This document shows positions 49,182 through 57,971 of a stretch of 64,000 nucleotides of DNA, piece by piece. The notes under the pieces were generated by a model. That model was not told where the DNA came from. It saw nothing but the letters and a program-made list of their open reading frames with translations, and did no database searches. This DNA comes from Streptomyces albireticuli (GTDB lineage Bacteria > Actinomycetota > Actinomycetes > Streptomycetales > Streptomycetaceae). The stretch lies in NCBI RefSeq assembly GCF_002192455.1, contig NZ_CP021744.1, forward strand, positions 3,750,001-3,814,000, written 5' to 3'. Numbering within the stretch: position 1 is the stretch's first letter; the number at the start of each line of letters is the position of its first letter. The position numbers were made by a program, and so were the translations under genes.

Positions 49182-50864
49182 CTACGAGCGGTTGTCGCCC
49201 TTGCGTTCGCCGAGGACGACCTCGGCCGTGGCCTGCTTGCCGTCACGGGTGTAGGTCAGGGTGACCTTGTCGCCGGGGCGGTGCGTCCAGATCTCGCTGA
49301 TCAGCGTGGGGCCGCTGTCGATGGCCGTGTCGTCCAGCTTGGTGATCACGTCGCCCGGCTTCAGGCCGGCCTTGTCGGCGGGCCCGCCCGGGGTGACGGA
49401 CGCGGCGTTGCCCTCCCCCGAGGGGGAGATCTTGGCGCCGCTGCCGGATTCCCGCATGTTCACCGTGGCGGCGATGACGGGGTAGGTCGGCACCCGGTCC
49501 TTGATCAGCTGGTCCGCGACGTTCTTCGCCTGGTTGATCGGGATCGCGAAGCCGAGGCCGATGCTGCCGGCCTGCTGCTGGCCGCCGAAGCCGCCGCCGC
49601 CGTTGCCGGCGGACTGGATGGCGGAGTTGATGCCGATGACCGCGCCCTGGGCGTTGAGCAGCGGGCCGCCGGAGTTGCCGGGGTTGATCGAGGCGTCCGT
49701 CTGGAGGGCGCTCATGTACGAGGCGTTGGAGTTGCCGCCACCGCCGTCGCTGGAGGCGACCGGGCGCTTCTTGGCGCTGACGATGCCCGTGGTGACCGTG
49801 CCGGAGAGGCCGAAGGGCGCGCCGATGGCGATCGTGGCGTCGCCGACGGCGGTCTTGTCGGAATTGCCGAGCGGGAGGGGGTTGAGGGTGGCGCCGGAGG
49901 CGTCCTTCAGCTTCAGGACGGCGACGTCGTAGCCCTGGGCGCGGCCGACGACCTCCGCGGCGTACTGCTTGCCGTTGGAGAACGTGGCCGTGAGCTTGCC
50001 GCCGCCCTGGGCGGCGGAGGCGACGACGTGGTTGTTGGTGAGGATGTGGCCCTGCTTGTCGTAGACGAAGCCGGTGCCCGTGCCGCCCTCGCCGCCGCCG
50101 CTCTGCGCCTCGATGGTGACGACGCTGGGCAGCGCCTTGTTGGCGATGTCGGCGACGGAGCCGGGGCTGCGGCTCTCGACCTTGGGGTCGCCGGAGGAGG
50201 AGACGGTCGTGGAGGAGCCGCTGTCGCTGCGGTTGGCCGCCCAGAAGCCGACGCCGCCGCCGACGCCGCCCGCGACGAGCGCCGCCACCAGGACGGCCGC
50301 GACGAGACCGCCCGCGCGCTTGCGCGGCGGCGGGACGGGGGCCGCTCCCCAGACGCCGTCGTGCGCGCCGGGGCCGCCGGGCGCGCCGCCGTACGCCTGC
50401 GGCTGCATCTGGACCTGCGGCTCACCGCCGGGCTGCCCGTACCAGGGGCCGGGGGCGCCGGGGCCACCGTGCGCGCCCGGCGCGCCGAGGGGCTGCCCGG
50501 CCGCGCCCACCGCGCCGGCCTGCGCGTAGGCCGGCTGCTGCGGGGTGGTGGGGGCCTCGGAGGCGGGCGGGGTGTGCGGGTGCTGCGGGGCAGGGGACGG
50601 GGCACCGTGAGGGTCGCCCGCTGCGGATCCCTCCGCGCCGGTCGCGCCGACGGCCGGCAGCTGCGCCGTGCGGTCGGCGGGCGCGGCGGCGGGCGTCCCG
50701 GCCTTCTCCATGGACACCTCGGAGGCCGCAGGTGCCGCGGGCGGCGCGCTGGGCACGGGAGGGACCGACGGAACGGGGCGCTCCGGCTCGGGGGACGGCG
50801 TCGTGGACTCCGCACCCGGACCGGGCGCGGACGGAACGGCGGCGCCCTCGTTCTCGGTGCTCAC
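49182..50864 (-). CDS. HtrA/DegP-type membrane-anchored serine protease with PDZ
   Basis: A 560-residue protein. Residues 1-180 form a Pro/Ala/Gly-rich cytoplasmic tail, followed by a single TM helix (about 186-208). The trypsin-like domain has His279 (LTNNHVVA), Asp313 (GYDVAVLKL) and Ser398 (NPGNSGGPL). The C-terminal PDZ domain (about 460-555) reads VTPGGPADKAGLKPGDVITK. The catalytic domain faces the outside, serving envelope quality control. GTG 50864 has GAGGAGA five bases upstream, and the stop of a small upstream frame touches this site. The Gly-rich loop SSDGGGGNSN is an extra loop before the active serine. Confidence 0.94.
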   Translation of the reverse strand: MSTENEGAAVPSAPGPGAESTTPSPEPERPVPSVPPVPSAPPAAPAASEVSMEKAGTPAAAPADRTAQLPAVGATGAEGSAAGDPHGAPSPAPQHPHTPPASEAPTTPQQPAYAQAGAVGAAGQPLGAPGAHGGPGAPGPWYGQPGGEPQVQMQPQAYGGAPGGPGAHDGVWGAAPVPPPRKRAGGLVAAVLVAALVAGGVGGGVGFWAANRSDSGSSTTVSSSGDPKVESRSPGSVADIANKALPSVVTIEAQSGGGEGGTGTGFVYDKQGHILTNNHVVASAAQGGGKLTATFSNGKQYAAEVVGRAQGYDVAVLKLKDASGATLNPLPLGNSDKTAVGDATIAIGAPFGLSGTVTTGIVSAKKRPVASSDGGGGNSNASYMSALQTDASINPGNSGGPLLNAQGAVIGINSAIQSAGNGGGGFGGQQQAGSIGLGFAIPINQAKNVADQLIKDRVPTYPVIAATVNMRESGSGAKISPSGEGNAASVTPGGPADKAGLKPGDVITKLDDTAIDSGPTLISEIWTHRPGDKVTLTYTRDGKQATAEVVLGERKGDNRS

Positions 50865-50874
50865 AGTTCTCTCC

Positions 50875-50985
50875 TCAATCACGTGCACCACCGGGTGCAC
50901 ATCGGTTCTCGTTCGCGACGTCGGCCACGTCCCGACGGATGTCATGCCCACGCGGAAGCCTCAGGTCCACGGTCAGCTCTTCCAT
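50875..50985 (-). CDS. Possible 36-residue leader/small protein upstream of htrA
   Basis: Frame starting MEELTVDLRL and ending CAPGGARD. Its TGA stop runs straight into the GAGGAGA ribosome site of the HtrA gene, ten bases before its GTG, a geometry typical of translational coupling. The start region has only a weak GGGAAAG site. It could equally be an untranslated leader. No homology recognised. Confidence 0.3.
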   Translation of the reverse strand: MEELTVDLRLPRGHDIRRDVADVANENRCAPGGARD

Positions 50986-51126
50986 GCTTTCCCATGCCGC
51001 GTCAGACCACCGTAAGCGGATCCTGTGCCCACGGCTCCGGCCCCGGGCCCCGGAGCCCCGCCCGAGGGCCGTCGGCGGGCCGCCGCGAACTCGCACTCCA
51101 GGACAGACCGTGGAAAAAGGGACGGC

Positions 51127-51987
51127 ATGCGCGAGCGCGCCGGGCGGTGGCACCATAACGCGGTGACCTATGCGCACCGGGCCCGGGACCTCAGCCCCGA
51201 CGGCCACCCGCTCACCGTCGTCGCCCACCGAGGAGCGTCCGAGGACGCCCCGGAACACACCCTGGCCGCCTACCGCAAAGCCATCGAGGACGGCGCCGAC
51301 GCGCTGGAGTGCGACGTACGGCTCACCGCCGACGGACACCTCGTCTGCGTCCACGACCGCCGGGTCAACCGCACGTCCAACGGCCGGGGCGCCGTCTCCA
51401 CCATGGAGCTCGCCGATCTCGCCGCCCTCGACTTCGGCTCGTGGAAGGGCTCGGCCACCGACCGCGAGGCACCCGACCTCGACGCGACCTCCGTGCTCAC
51501 CCTGGAGCGGCTGCTGGAGCTCGTCGCGGACGCCGGCCGCCGCGTCGAGCTGGCCGTCGAGACCAAGCACCCGACCCGCTGGGCGGGCCAGGTCGAGGAG
51601 CGGCTGCTCGCCCTGCTCGGCCGCTTCGGCCTCGCCTCACCGCCCCCGGACGAACCCTCGCGCGTGCGGGTGATGAGTTTCTCGGCCCGCTCCCTGCACC
51701 GGGTGCGGGCGGCGGCGCCCGCCCTGCCGACCGTCTACCTGATGCAGTTCGTCTCACCGCGCCACCGCGACGGGCGGCTGCCCACGGGCATCCACATCGC
51801 CGGGCCGAGCATCCGCATCATCCGTAAGGATCCCGACTACGTGGCCCGGCTGCACCGCGCCGGGAACCAGGTGCACGTCTGGACGGTGAACGATCCGGCC
51901 GACGTCGAGCTCTGCGCGCGCGTGGGAGTGGACGCGGTGATCACAAACCGGCCCAAGCAGGTGCTTTCCCAACTCGGGCGCCCGTAG
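51127..51987 (+). CDS. Glycerophosphodiester phosphodiesterase (GDPD) family protein
   Basis: A 286-residue TIM-barrel enzyme. VVAHRGASEDAPEHTLAAY carries the catalytic His-Arg and an Asp/Glu pocket; DALECDVRLTADGHLVCVHD supplies the metal-binding Glu/Asp and second catalytic His; VELAVETKHP and VHVWTVNDPADVELCARVGVD complete the pattern. It hydrolyses glycerophosphodiesters to glycerol-3-phosphate and an alcohol. No signal peptide, so probably cytoplasmic. AAGGGA four bases before ATG 51127 supports that start; GTG 51163 is possible. It diverges from the HtrA gene. Confidence 0.92.
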   Translation: MRERAGRWHHNAVTYAHRARDLSPDGHPLTVVAHRGASEDAPEHTLAAYRKAIEDGADALECDVRLTADGHLVCVHDRRVNRTSNGRGAVSTMELADLAALDFGSWKGSATDREAPDLDATSVLTLERLLELVADAGRRVELAVETKHPTRWAGQVEERLLALLGRFGLASPPPDEPSRVRVMSFSARSLHRVRAAAPALPTVYLMQFVSPRHRDGRLPTGIHIAGPSIRIIRKDPDYVARLHRAGNQVHVWTVNDPADVELCARVGVDAVITNRPKQVLSQLGRP

Positions 51988-52127
51988 GTCCATTACAAGG
52001 AGTGCACCGGCGCGTTCGGTACGTGTTCGACCTTCCCGAGTGCCCCCAGCGGGTGCTGGATGGCCGGTTTCCGGTCCAGTCCATTGGGGCATCCATCCCC
52101 TGACGTGGGGCAAAGGAGGTCTCGGGG

Positions 52128-52643
52128 GTGGCGTTGGTGGTGGCACAGGAGGTGCCCACGTCGTCGATCATGGCCGTACCCCATGGTCCAGCCGCTGTGG
52201 GCCAGGCAAGACACCGGATGCGCGAGGACCTGCGCATCAGTGGGGTACCGGATTCGGTCATCGACGACGCCGTATTGATCCTTTCGGAGCTGCTCAGCAA
52301 CGCGTACCGGCACGGTCGCCCGCTGAGCCCGGAGAACGGCGACAGAGACGGGGAGAAGGACGGGGGGATACGTGCCGCCTGGCGGGTGGACAAACACGGC
52401 CGGCTCACGGTCGAGGTCACGGACGGAGGCGGACCGACCCGCCCACTTCCGGCCACTCCGTCGGTCACCGCGCGCGGCGGCCGCGGACTGAACATCATCA
52501 GTGCCCTCTCCCAGGACTGGGGCGTACGGGACGCTTCCGGCGAGGTGACCGTCTGGGCCGCCCTGTCGGCGCGCGGCGGTTTCGTCTCACGGCTCGACCT
52601 GACCCCGGAGATGGCGTTCACCGATATCGACGAGCTGGCGTGA
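52128..52643 (+). CDS. HATPase_c protein (RsbW-like anti-sigma kinase family)
   Basis: A 171-residue protein with a Bergerat-type ATP site: ILSELLSNAYRHG (N box), VEVTDGGGP (G1 box) and RGGRGLNIISAL (G2). The N-terminal part (AVGQARHRMREDLRISGVPD) fits the RsbW/SpoIIAB-like group abundant in Streptomyces. GTG 52128 has AAGGAGGT seven bases upstream, an unusually complete Shine-Dalgarno. An acidic/charged insert (ENGDRDGEKDGG) sits between N and G1 boxes. It could phosphorylate a STAS protein or bind a sigma factor; none is adjacent. Confidence 0.88.
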   Translation: MALVVAQEVPTSSIMAVPHGPAAVGQARHRMREDLRISGVPDSVIDDAVLILSELLSNAYRHGRPLSPENGDRDGEKDGGIRAAWRVDKHGRLTVEVTDGGGPTRPLPATPSVTARGGRGLNIISALSQDWGVRDASGEVTVWAALSARGGFVSRLDLTPEMAFTDIDELA

Positions 52644-53588
52644 CATCGGCGCGACGCGCGTAGACCCGTGGCACATCGCAGAGCTCCCGGGCAGCGCGCG
52701 GTACGGCGCCGAAGCAGGGCACGGCAGCGGCGCGGGCCTCCCACCAGGGCGGCGAGACGGCACGCGCCCGTACGGCCGGTGTGCCTCGCGACCGGAGCGC
52801 AACGCGCGACCGGGGAGCGGCACCCCGACACCGGCCGGTCAGAGACAGCCCGCCCGCGCGCCCCGGCCACCCCGGGCCCCATGAACCCCGGCTCCCGGAA
52901 ACCCCGGCACTCCGGACCGCTTTCGCGCACCGCGCCCGAGGCTTCGGCGAACAGCCCGGCGCCTCGCACCCACCGCCGGACACCCCGGCGCACCGCCCAG
53001 CACCTCGCGCACACCGCCACGACATCCCGATCCGCCTCGTGGCAGCCCGCGCGCCCGGCGCGAGGTCCGCGCGCATCGTCCGGGCCATGTCCCGGCACGT
53101 ATCGCCGGGCGGTCGGCGCGAGCGGCGCGGAGGGATCCGGAGCGGGCGACGCCCACGGTGCCCCGGTCCCGGCCTCTGCCCCGCGCGCCCGGCTCGGGGT
53201 TCTCACGCGCGCATCGTCCGGGCCGGCGCCGGCACGCACCGCCAGCACCCGACGCACCGGCCCGAGGTCCCGGCGCGCACCGTCCAGCGCCCCGCGCCCG
53301 CCGCCCCGCCGCATGGTGCGGCACCCCGCTCCCCCGCTCCGAGGTCCCCGCACCCCGCCCCCGGGCACCCGCCCGGCCTCGTGCGCGACCCGCCCGTGGC
53401 CCCCCGCAGGGGCCCTCCCCGCCGAGTCCCGGCCAACTCCTCACCAAGTCCCCGCCGTCCCCCCGCGCCTCCCGCGCGTGCCCGGCCGGGGCTTCCGTCG
53501 TGGGCGCTAGGCTCGCGCCGTCAGGCAGACCAGCCCGGACGGCTCACCAGCCGCACGCACCGCCGCACGATCGGGAGACACGCACGCC
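52644..53588. other. 945-base gene-free low-complexity region
   Basis: Extremely G/C-rich, with short recurring phrases (GCGCGCATCGTCCGGGCC near 53072 and 53210; CCCGGCGCGAGG-like repeats). Long frames exist on both strands but are Pro/Arg/Ala-rich without domains and overlap one another. I see no gene. The last part should hold the promoter of the SEC-C protein gene. Confidence 0.65.
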
Positions 53589-54557
53589 ATGGCCAAGAAG
53601 CGCCGCCCCCAGACCAAGGCCGCCACGCCCGGGGCCGTCGACGGTCCGATCCCCGTCGTCGGGGCCCGTGAACCCTGCCCCTGCGGCTCGGGGCGCCGCT
53701 ACAAGGCCTGCCACGGCCGCGAGGCCTCGCACGCCGTCGCCGAGCTCGTGCAGCGCCCGTTCGAGGGCCTGCCCGGCGAGGCCGACTGGGTCGCGCTGCG
53801 CGAGCTGGTGCCCGCCGCGACCGTCGAGCTCACCCTCAAGGACGGGCTGCCCGAGGGCGTGCCCTCGGTGACCCTCGCCACCGTGCTGCCCATGGCCTGG
53901 CCCGCGCTCCGCCGCGACAACGGCGCCGTGCTCCTCGGCCTCCAGAACGACACCGCGTCCGGCGACCTCAGCCGCGACCTCGCCGACACCCTCCGGCGCG
54001 CCCTCACGGCCGAGCCGGGCACCCCGGTCGCGGCCGGGCGCGCCGGCACCGACGGCCCGCGCCTCCAGGACCTGCTGGACCTGTCGGCGCCCTTCGAGCC
54101 GGCCGTCCACACCGGCTTCGAGTTCTGGGTCGAGGACGCCGAGAACGCCACCGGCGAGGTCGCCGCCTCACTGGATCGAGCCAACGCCGCCGCGATCCCG
54201 ACCGTCCGGCTGTCCGGCGTCGACGCCGCGTACTGGTGCGAGACCCCGGACAAGAACCACCTGCGCTGGGTGATGCCCCACCCCGAGGAGAAGCTCCTCG
54301 ACGCCCTCGCCCGCCTGCACGCCGCCGGGACGTCCTCGCTCGGCGAGGGCACCCGCCTGGTGGGTTCCTTCCGCGCGCACGGCCTGACCGTGCCGGTCTG
54401 GGACCTGCCGCGCGAGATGCGCGCGGAGGACGTGGAGAAGCCGGCCGCCGCCCTCGCGGAGCGGCTGGCCGCGGCGCTCGCCGACGGGACGCCGCTGACC
54501 GCCGAGGAGCGGCGGGCGCGCGGCGGCCTCACCAGCCGTCAGGTCACCCTGAACTGA
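53589..54557 (+). CDS. DUF5926-type protein with SEC-C zinc motif
   Basis: A 322-residue soluble protein. Near the N-terminus a SEC-C motif (PCPCGSGRRYKACHG) should bind zinc, as in the SecA tail, where it mediates contact with SecB or ribosomes. The rest (EFWVEDAENATGEVAASLDRA, AYWCETPDKNHLRWVMPHPE) matches the actinobacterial DUF5926 family, whose function is not known to me. GGGAGA lies 11 bases before the ATG. Conserved single-copy neighbours (HATPase, GDPD, HtrA) suggest a core-genome region. Confidence 0.85.
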   Translation: MAKKRRPQTKAATPGAVDGPIPVVGAREPCPCGSGRRYKACHGREASHAVAELVQRPFEGLPGEADWVALRELVPAATVELTLKDGLPEGVPSVTLATVLPMAWPALRRDNGAVLLGLQNDTASGDLSRDLADTLRRALTAEPGTPVAAGRAGTDGPRLQDLLDLSAPFEPAVHTGFEFWVEDAENATGEVAASLDRANAAAIPTVRLSGVDAAYWCETPDKNHLRWVMPHPEEKLLDALARLHAAGTSSLGEGTRLVGSFRAHGLTVPVWDLPREMRAEDVEKPAAALAERLAAALADGTPLTAEERRARGGLTSRQVTLN

Positions 54558-54747
54558 CACCCGTCGGCACGGAGCCGGCCGAAGTCGCGCGCGGGGAGCC
54601 TCCGAGGTGACCGCGGCGGCCCCGGCCGGGCGATGCCGGTCACACGGAGCGGGGGATTCCGGGGCCCGGAACCCACCATTCACGTGACTCCTGTCACAAC
54701 TCCCGCTGTCAGACCGGAAATACGCGTCCGGAAATCCACGATCGAAT

Positions 54748-54822
54748 TTGCGAACGGCCGATCTCTTGTTACCGTTCTAGGAGCCCGGTCGCTGGTGCAT
54801 CCCCCGTCGCCAGCGACCGGGC
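54748..54822 (+). ncRNA. Promoter followed at once by a strong hairpin (orphan short transcript?)
   Basis: TTGCGA (54748-54753), 16 bases, TACCGT (54770-54775) resembles a vegetative promoter. Eight bases later starts a perfect 13-bp stem (54783-54795 with 54810-54822, 14-base loop), then GTTTCC. No gene follows on this strand for over 3 kb. A short RNA of about 45-55 bases or a terminator for the SEC-C gene are both possible. The rest of the gap 54558-55013 has no gene. Confidence 0.4.
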
Positions 54823-55013
54823 GTTTCCATGCCCGGACGCGCCCACGGCGCACCGCGGCCCGGCGCAGGCCCCTCAGCGGCCCGCCGAAGGATCATCGAG
54901 GGCCGGTCGAGGCCCCGTCGAGCGCGACTCCACCGTCCCGTCAGCGGACCGTCAGCGACCGTTCGGCAGCCGCCCCGGGGGCTCCCGGAGCCACCCCGCA
55001 GCCCGCACCCCGG

Positions 55014-55832
55014 CTAATCCACCCGGTCGTCCGGCGAGTTGCTGCCCGACCGGAGCAGAAGATTCCCCTCCGCCGAGGCGAACTCCGCCACCGCCGAGTA
55101 CCCGCTCCCGGCGCCGCTCCGGCCGCCGCTCCCGCCCCGGACCGTCGGCCGGTGCGGCGTCTCGCAGCCGTCGGGGTCGTCGGAGGCCCCCGTACGGCAG
55201 TGCACCTGGACGGTCCGGCCGTCGGGGCCCATGAGGGTCAGTACGGCCGTCAGCGGGCCGCCTGTGGCGTTCCGGAAGTACGTACGGCCCCAGGTCTCCC
55301 GGCCGCGCTCCAGGACGCAGGTCTGGGCCTCCACGCCCGCCGGCGAGGAGAGTTCGGGCCCGCAGCGGGTGATCGCCCTGCCGGGGGCACCGTCCGCGGC
55401 GTCGCCGACGACGTCCTCGTCACCGCCCTCGTCACCGTCCGCGCCGGAACCCGAGGCTCCGCCCTGTTCCTGCGCCTCCCGCGGTCCTTCCGAGCCGACG
55501 GCGCCGGAGGCGCTGTCCGCGGCCTCGTCGTCCTCGGTGTCCGCGGTGTCGTCGGCCCCGTCATCGACGGCCTCGTCGTCCTCGCCGCCGGGGGCGCCCA
55601 TGGCGCCGGCCGCCCGGCCGTCGCCCCCGTGGCCGCTGCCGTGCGCCCGCTTCCCCGTCTTCTCCGGGCTCATCAGGCCCGCCGGCCCCGCCGTCGCCGC
55701 CGCCAGCGGCAGCACGATCGCCAGGGCCACCACACTCGCGAGGGCGATCATCCGTAGATTCGCCGCTCGCTGCCGGGCCGTGCCGGACTGCGACGCACCG
55801 GTCGCACCGGGCACACCGGACGCACGCTCCAT
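55014..55832 (-). CDS. Membrane-anchored acidic-linker protein, function unknown
   Basis: A 272-residue protein. About 26 polar residues, one TM helix (IALASVVALAIVLPLAAATA), then an Asp/Glu/Gly-rich linker of about 100 residues (GGEDDEAVDDGADDTADTED) and a C-terminal domain with three or four Cys (ITRCGPELSS, AQTCVLERG, VHCRTGASDDPDGCETP). The domain probably lies outside the cell and carries disulfides. No family is recognised. The ATG at 55832 has a weak GGTGG site. Confidence 0.75.
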   Translation of the reverse strand: MERASGVPGATGASQSGTARQRAANLRMIALASVVALAIVLPLAAATAGPAGLMSPEKTGKRAHGSGHGGDGRAAGAMGAPGGEDDEAVDDGADDTADTEDDEAADSASGAVGSEGPREAQEQGGASGSGADGDEGGDEDVVGDAADGAPGRAITRCGPELSSPAGVEAQTCVLERGRETWGRTYFRNATGGPLTAVLTLMGPDGRTVQVHCRTGASDDPDGCETPHRPTVRGGSGGRSGAGSGYSAVAEFASAEGNLLLRSGSNSPDDRVD

Positions 55833-56283
55833 GGGACCACCCGCAACTCGCCGCGAACGCTGATTCGTGGGCCGCCTTCGACATCGCCCCGCCCGGCCGC
55901 CGGTGTCCGGCGGTACGCGGCAGCGCCCGGCAACAATCCGGTGCGAACCCTCACCCGAACATAGCGGTCGGAGCACGCCCCACCGGGCGGCCGCGCGGTG
56001 GTTTCCCACGGATCCCGGCGCGGCTTACACCCGTACGAGTGAGAGCGCGTGCGTCTCCCGTCCGTACGCGCTCTCATGTGCTCATACGGGAACCCCTCAG
56101 GGGCGCCGCTCCTCGCGCCGGCCGCGTCCGGCCGCCGGCCACCGGGACCGTCAACACGCCGTCCCCGTCGGCCGTGGCCGGACGCGTTCACCGTGTTTTC
56201 CGTGCCTGTTGTTGCTGATGCTGTTACTGCTTCTGCCGCGCGGCTTCAACCGGCTCGTCGGACCCCCGCGTCCGTGACCCGCG
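55833..56283. other. Intergenic region with hairpin 56041-56075
   Basis: GAGAGCGCGT (56041-56050) pairs with ACGCGCTCTC (56066-56075). Near 56200-56277 the + strand has a short Leu-rich frame ending LPRGFNRLVGPPRP, whose only ATG (56218) gives 19 residues; I do not call it. The region should contain promoters for the acidic-linker protein. Confidence 0.45.
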
Positions 56284-57048
56284 TCAGTAGGCGAGCCGGC
56301 TGCCGCCGCCCTGCGTCCCCGTGCCCGCGCTCTCCTCCACGAGGACGTCGACGACGGTGGCGATGTCCGGCAGCCACGGCCCCCTCCCCTCGCCCGCGCC
56401 GCCCGCCCGCTCGGTGAGCGGCGCCCGGTCCGCGCGCCGGGCCCGCGCCGTCTGCGGCGCCCGGACCGGGCCGCCCGCCTGCGGCGCCCGCTCCCAGCGC
56501 ACCCGGCCCGCGCCCGTGGGCGACGGCGGGAGCGCCACATAGCCGCCCTCGCCGTGGAAGCGCAGCGAACCGGGCACCCAGTCCTGCCGGTGGAGCAGCT
56601 CGCCGAGGACCTCCAGGGAGTACGGGGCCACCAGCAGGGCCCAGCGGTCGGGGGTGGCGACCACCGGGCCGACCCGTACGCCCGCGCGGTCGAGGGAGGC
56701 CAGGGCGCGGGCCGCGGCCACCGCCGGCAGGCTCACCGCGCAGGGCCCGCGCCCACCCGTCGCGAGCACGACGGGGGCGTCCGGGCGGTTGGTCCACCAC
56801 CAGCGGACCATCCGGGCGTCCGTGGTGGCCGCCAGGAGCCCGGGGTCGAAGGGGTGGGCGCCGGGGGCCGCGCAGTCGGGGTGCGGGCAGGCGCACACCG
56901 TCCCGCGGCCGCCGTCGGGCCGCAGGCCCGCACCCGGGAGTACGGGCCACTGCCATTCCGTGGCGTAGGCCAGGGCCGCGGTGAGGACCGCGGACCGGCC
57001 GCCTCGCCTGAGCGAGAGCTTGCGTCGCCTTCCGAGGATCTCGCGCAT
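56284..57048 (-). CDS. Bifunctional primase/polymerase (prim-pol) domain protein
   Basis: A 254-residue protein with the N-terminal part of the prim-pol fold: ALAYATEWQWPVLPGAGLRP, CACPHPDCAAPGAHPFD (Cys cluster) and MVRWWWTNRPDAPVVLATG, as in actinobacterial short prim-pol proteins. The tail (from about residue 175) is Arg/Ala-rich and probably unstructured. No helicase or replication gene is near, so a plasmid origin is unlikely. These short chromosomal versions are common in Streptomyces; their role is not established. The ATG at 57048 is supported by the REILGRRRKL start. Confidence 0.82.
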   Translation of the reverse strand: MREILGRRRKLSLRRGGRSAVLTAALAYATEWQWPVLPGAGLRPDGGRGTVCACPHPDCAAPGAHPFDPGLLAATTDARMVRWWWTNRPDAPVVLATGGRGPCAVSLPAVAAARALASLDRAGVRVGPVVATPDRWALLVAPYSLEVLGELLHRQDWVPGSLRFHGEGGYVALPPSPTGAGRVRWERAPQAGGPVRAPQTARARRADRAPLTERAGGAGEGRGPWLPDIATVVDVLVEESAGTGTQGGGSRLAY

Positions 57049-57971
57049 GAGCGCTCGTTCCTTTCCGTGAACGCCGAAATCGGGCCCTTGTCGTGGAACA
57101 AGGGTCGTATCGCACTACATGACACCGCACAGCCGCCGCGGCGGACGGGGCGGCTTGCCGTGGCCGCGGAGGACCACGGGGACCGCCCGCGCCGCGGAGA
57201 CCGCGTAACCGCACGAGCTGACCGAACTGCGCTAACTGCGTGAGCTGCTTGCCTGAACTGCGTGAACCGCGTGAACTGCGCGGCGCCGCGTGGATCCGCC
57301 CGGCGATTCGCCGGGCACTGCGCCGGGCCGCGTACGGACTGCTCGGACTCCATGGCACTACGGGTCCGACTTCGCGCGCTGCTCAACACGCCGTGGCCCT
57401 TTCGAGGCCGGCACACCACGTGGTTCCCAAGTCACTGCATGTACAACGCAGCGCATCACGCCACGGGCCGAGCGTGAAACATGGCGGGGGGTGGCGCGCG
57501 TATGGCGCTTCGTGCTGAGCCTGTACGCCCCTCGCCTGTGGCGCGGGTCGCCCCACGCCCTCGGGGACGGGCGCGGCCGTTGCCGGATAAGACGCTCGGG
57601 TCCGCCGCGGGGTTCCGGGGCGGCCCCAACTGCCCCTGCCCTTCACCGAGTACGTACCCACCGGGGTGGATATGACGCGCTGTCGAACAACGTCAGTCGA
57701 TCGCGAATCCTGGATCGCGGGACCATTTTCCGGCCAAGTTTGAAACCCCATAGACACCACCAATCCCACCGGCCCAATGCTGGACATCGGCTTACCCGGG
57801 CGTGTACATGTGGAGCACGGATAGCGCGCAACACGACAGGGGGCTTGCGATGCTATTGACGCGAAAGTACAGGCCGATCAGCTGGTCAACACGGCTCGGC
57901 GAGTCGCCGCGGGCGCTCGTCCGGACGGCTGCCCCCCGCGCTGCCACGCGGCTCCACCGAGGCAGCCGGTC
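57049..57971. other. 923-base divergent intergenic region with short tandem repeats
   Basis: Around 57217-57278 the motif AACTGCGTGA and variants (CTGCGTGAGCTGC, TGAACTGCGTGAACCGCGTG) repeat about six times with 9-18 base steps. AT-richer sequence near 57660-57860 (with TTGACG at about 57857) should hold the promoter of the PP2C gene. No convincing gene on either strand. Confidence 0.6.

Noticed and set aside
52781..53671. Plus-strand frame of about 300 codons before the SEC-C gene
   Set aside because: Pro/Arg/Ala-only composition, no ribosome site, and overlaps the start of a well-supported gene in another frame.
54692..54718. TGTCACA followed by N16 and CGGA as another ECF41 promoter
   Set aside because: The -10 element differs in two of four bases and no gene follows on that strand.
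56218..56277. Leu-rich small frame ending LPRGFNRLVGPPRP
   Set aside because: Only 19 codons from an ATG and no Shine-Dalgarno; kept as a note in the intergenic entry.
56284..57048. Prim-pol protein as evidence of an integrated plasmid or replication origin
   Set aside because: No integrase, excisionase, rep helicase or att-like duplication at the tRNA genes; short prim-pol proteins are common chromosomal genes in Streptomyces.
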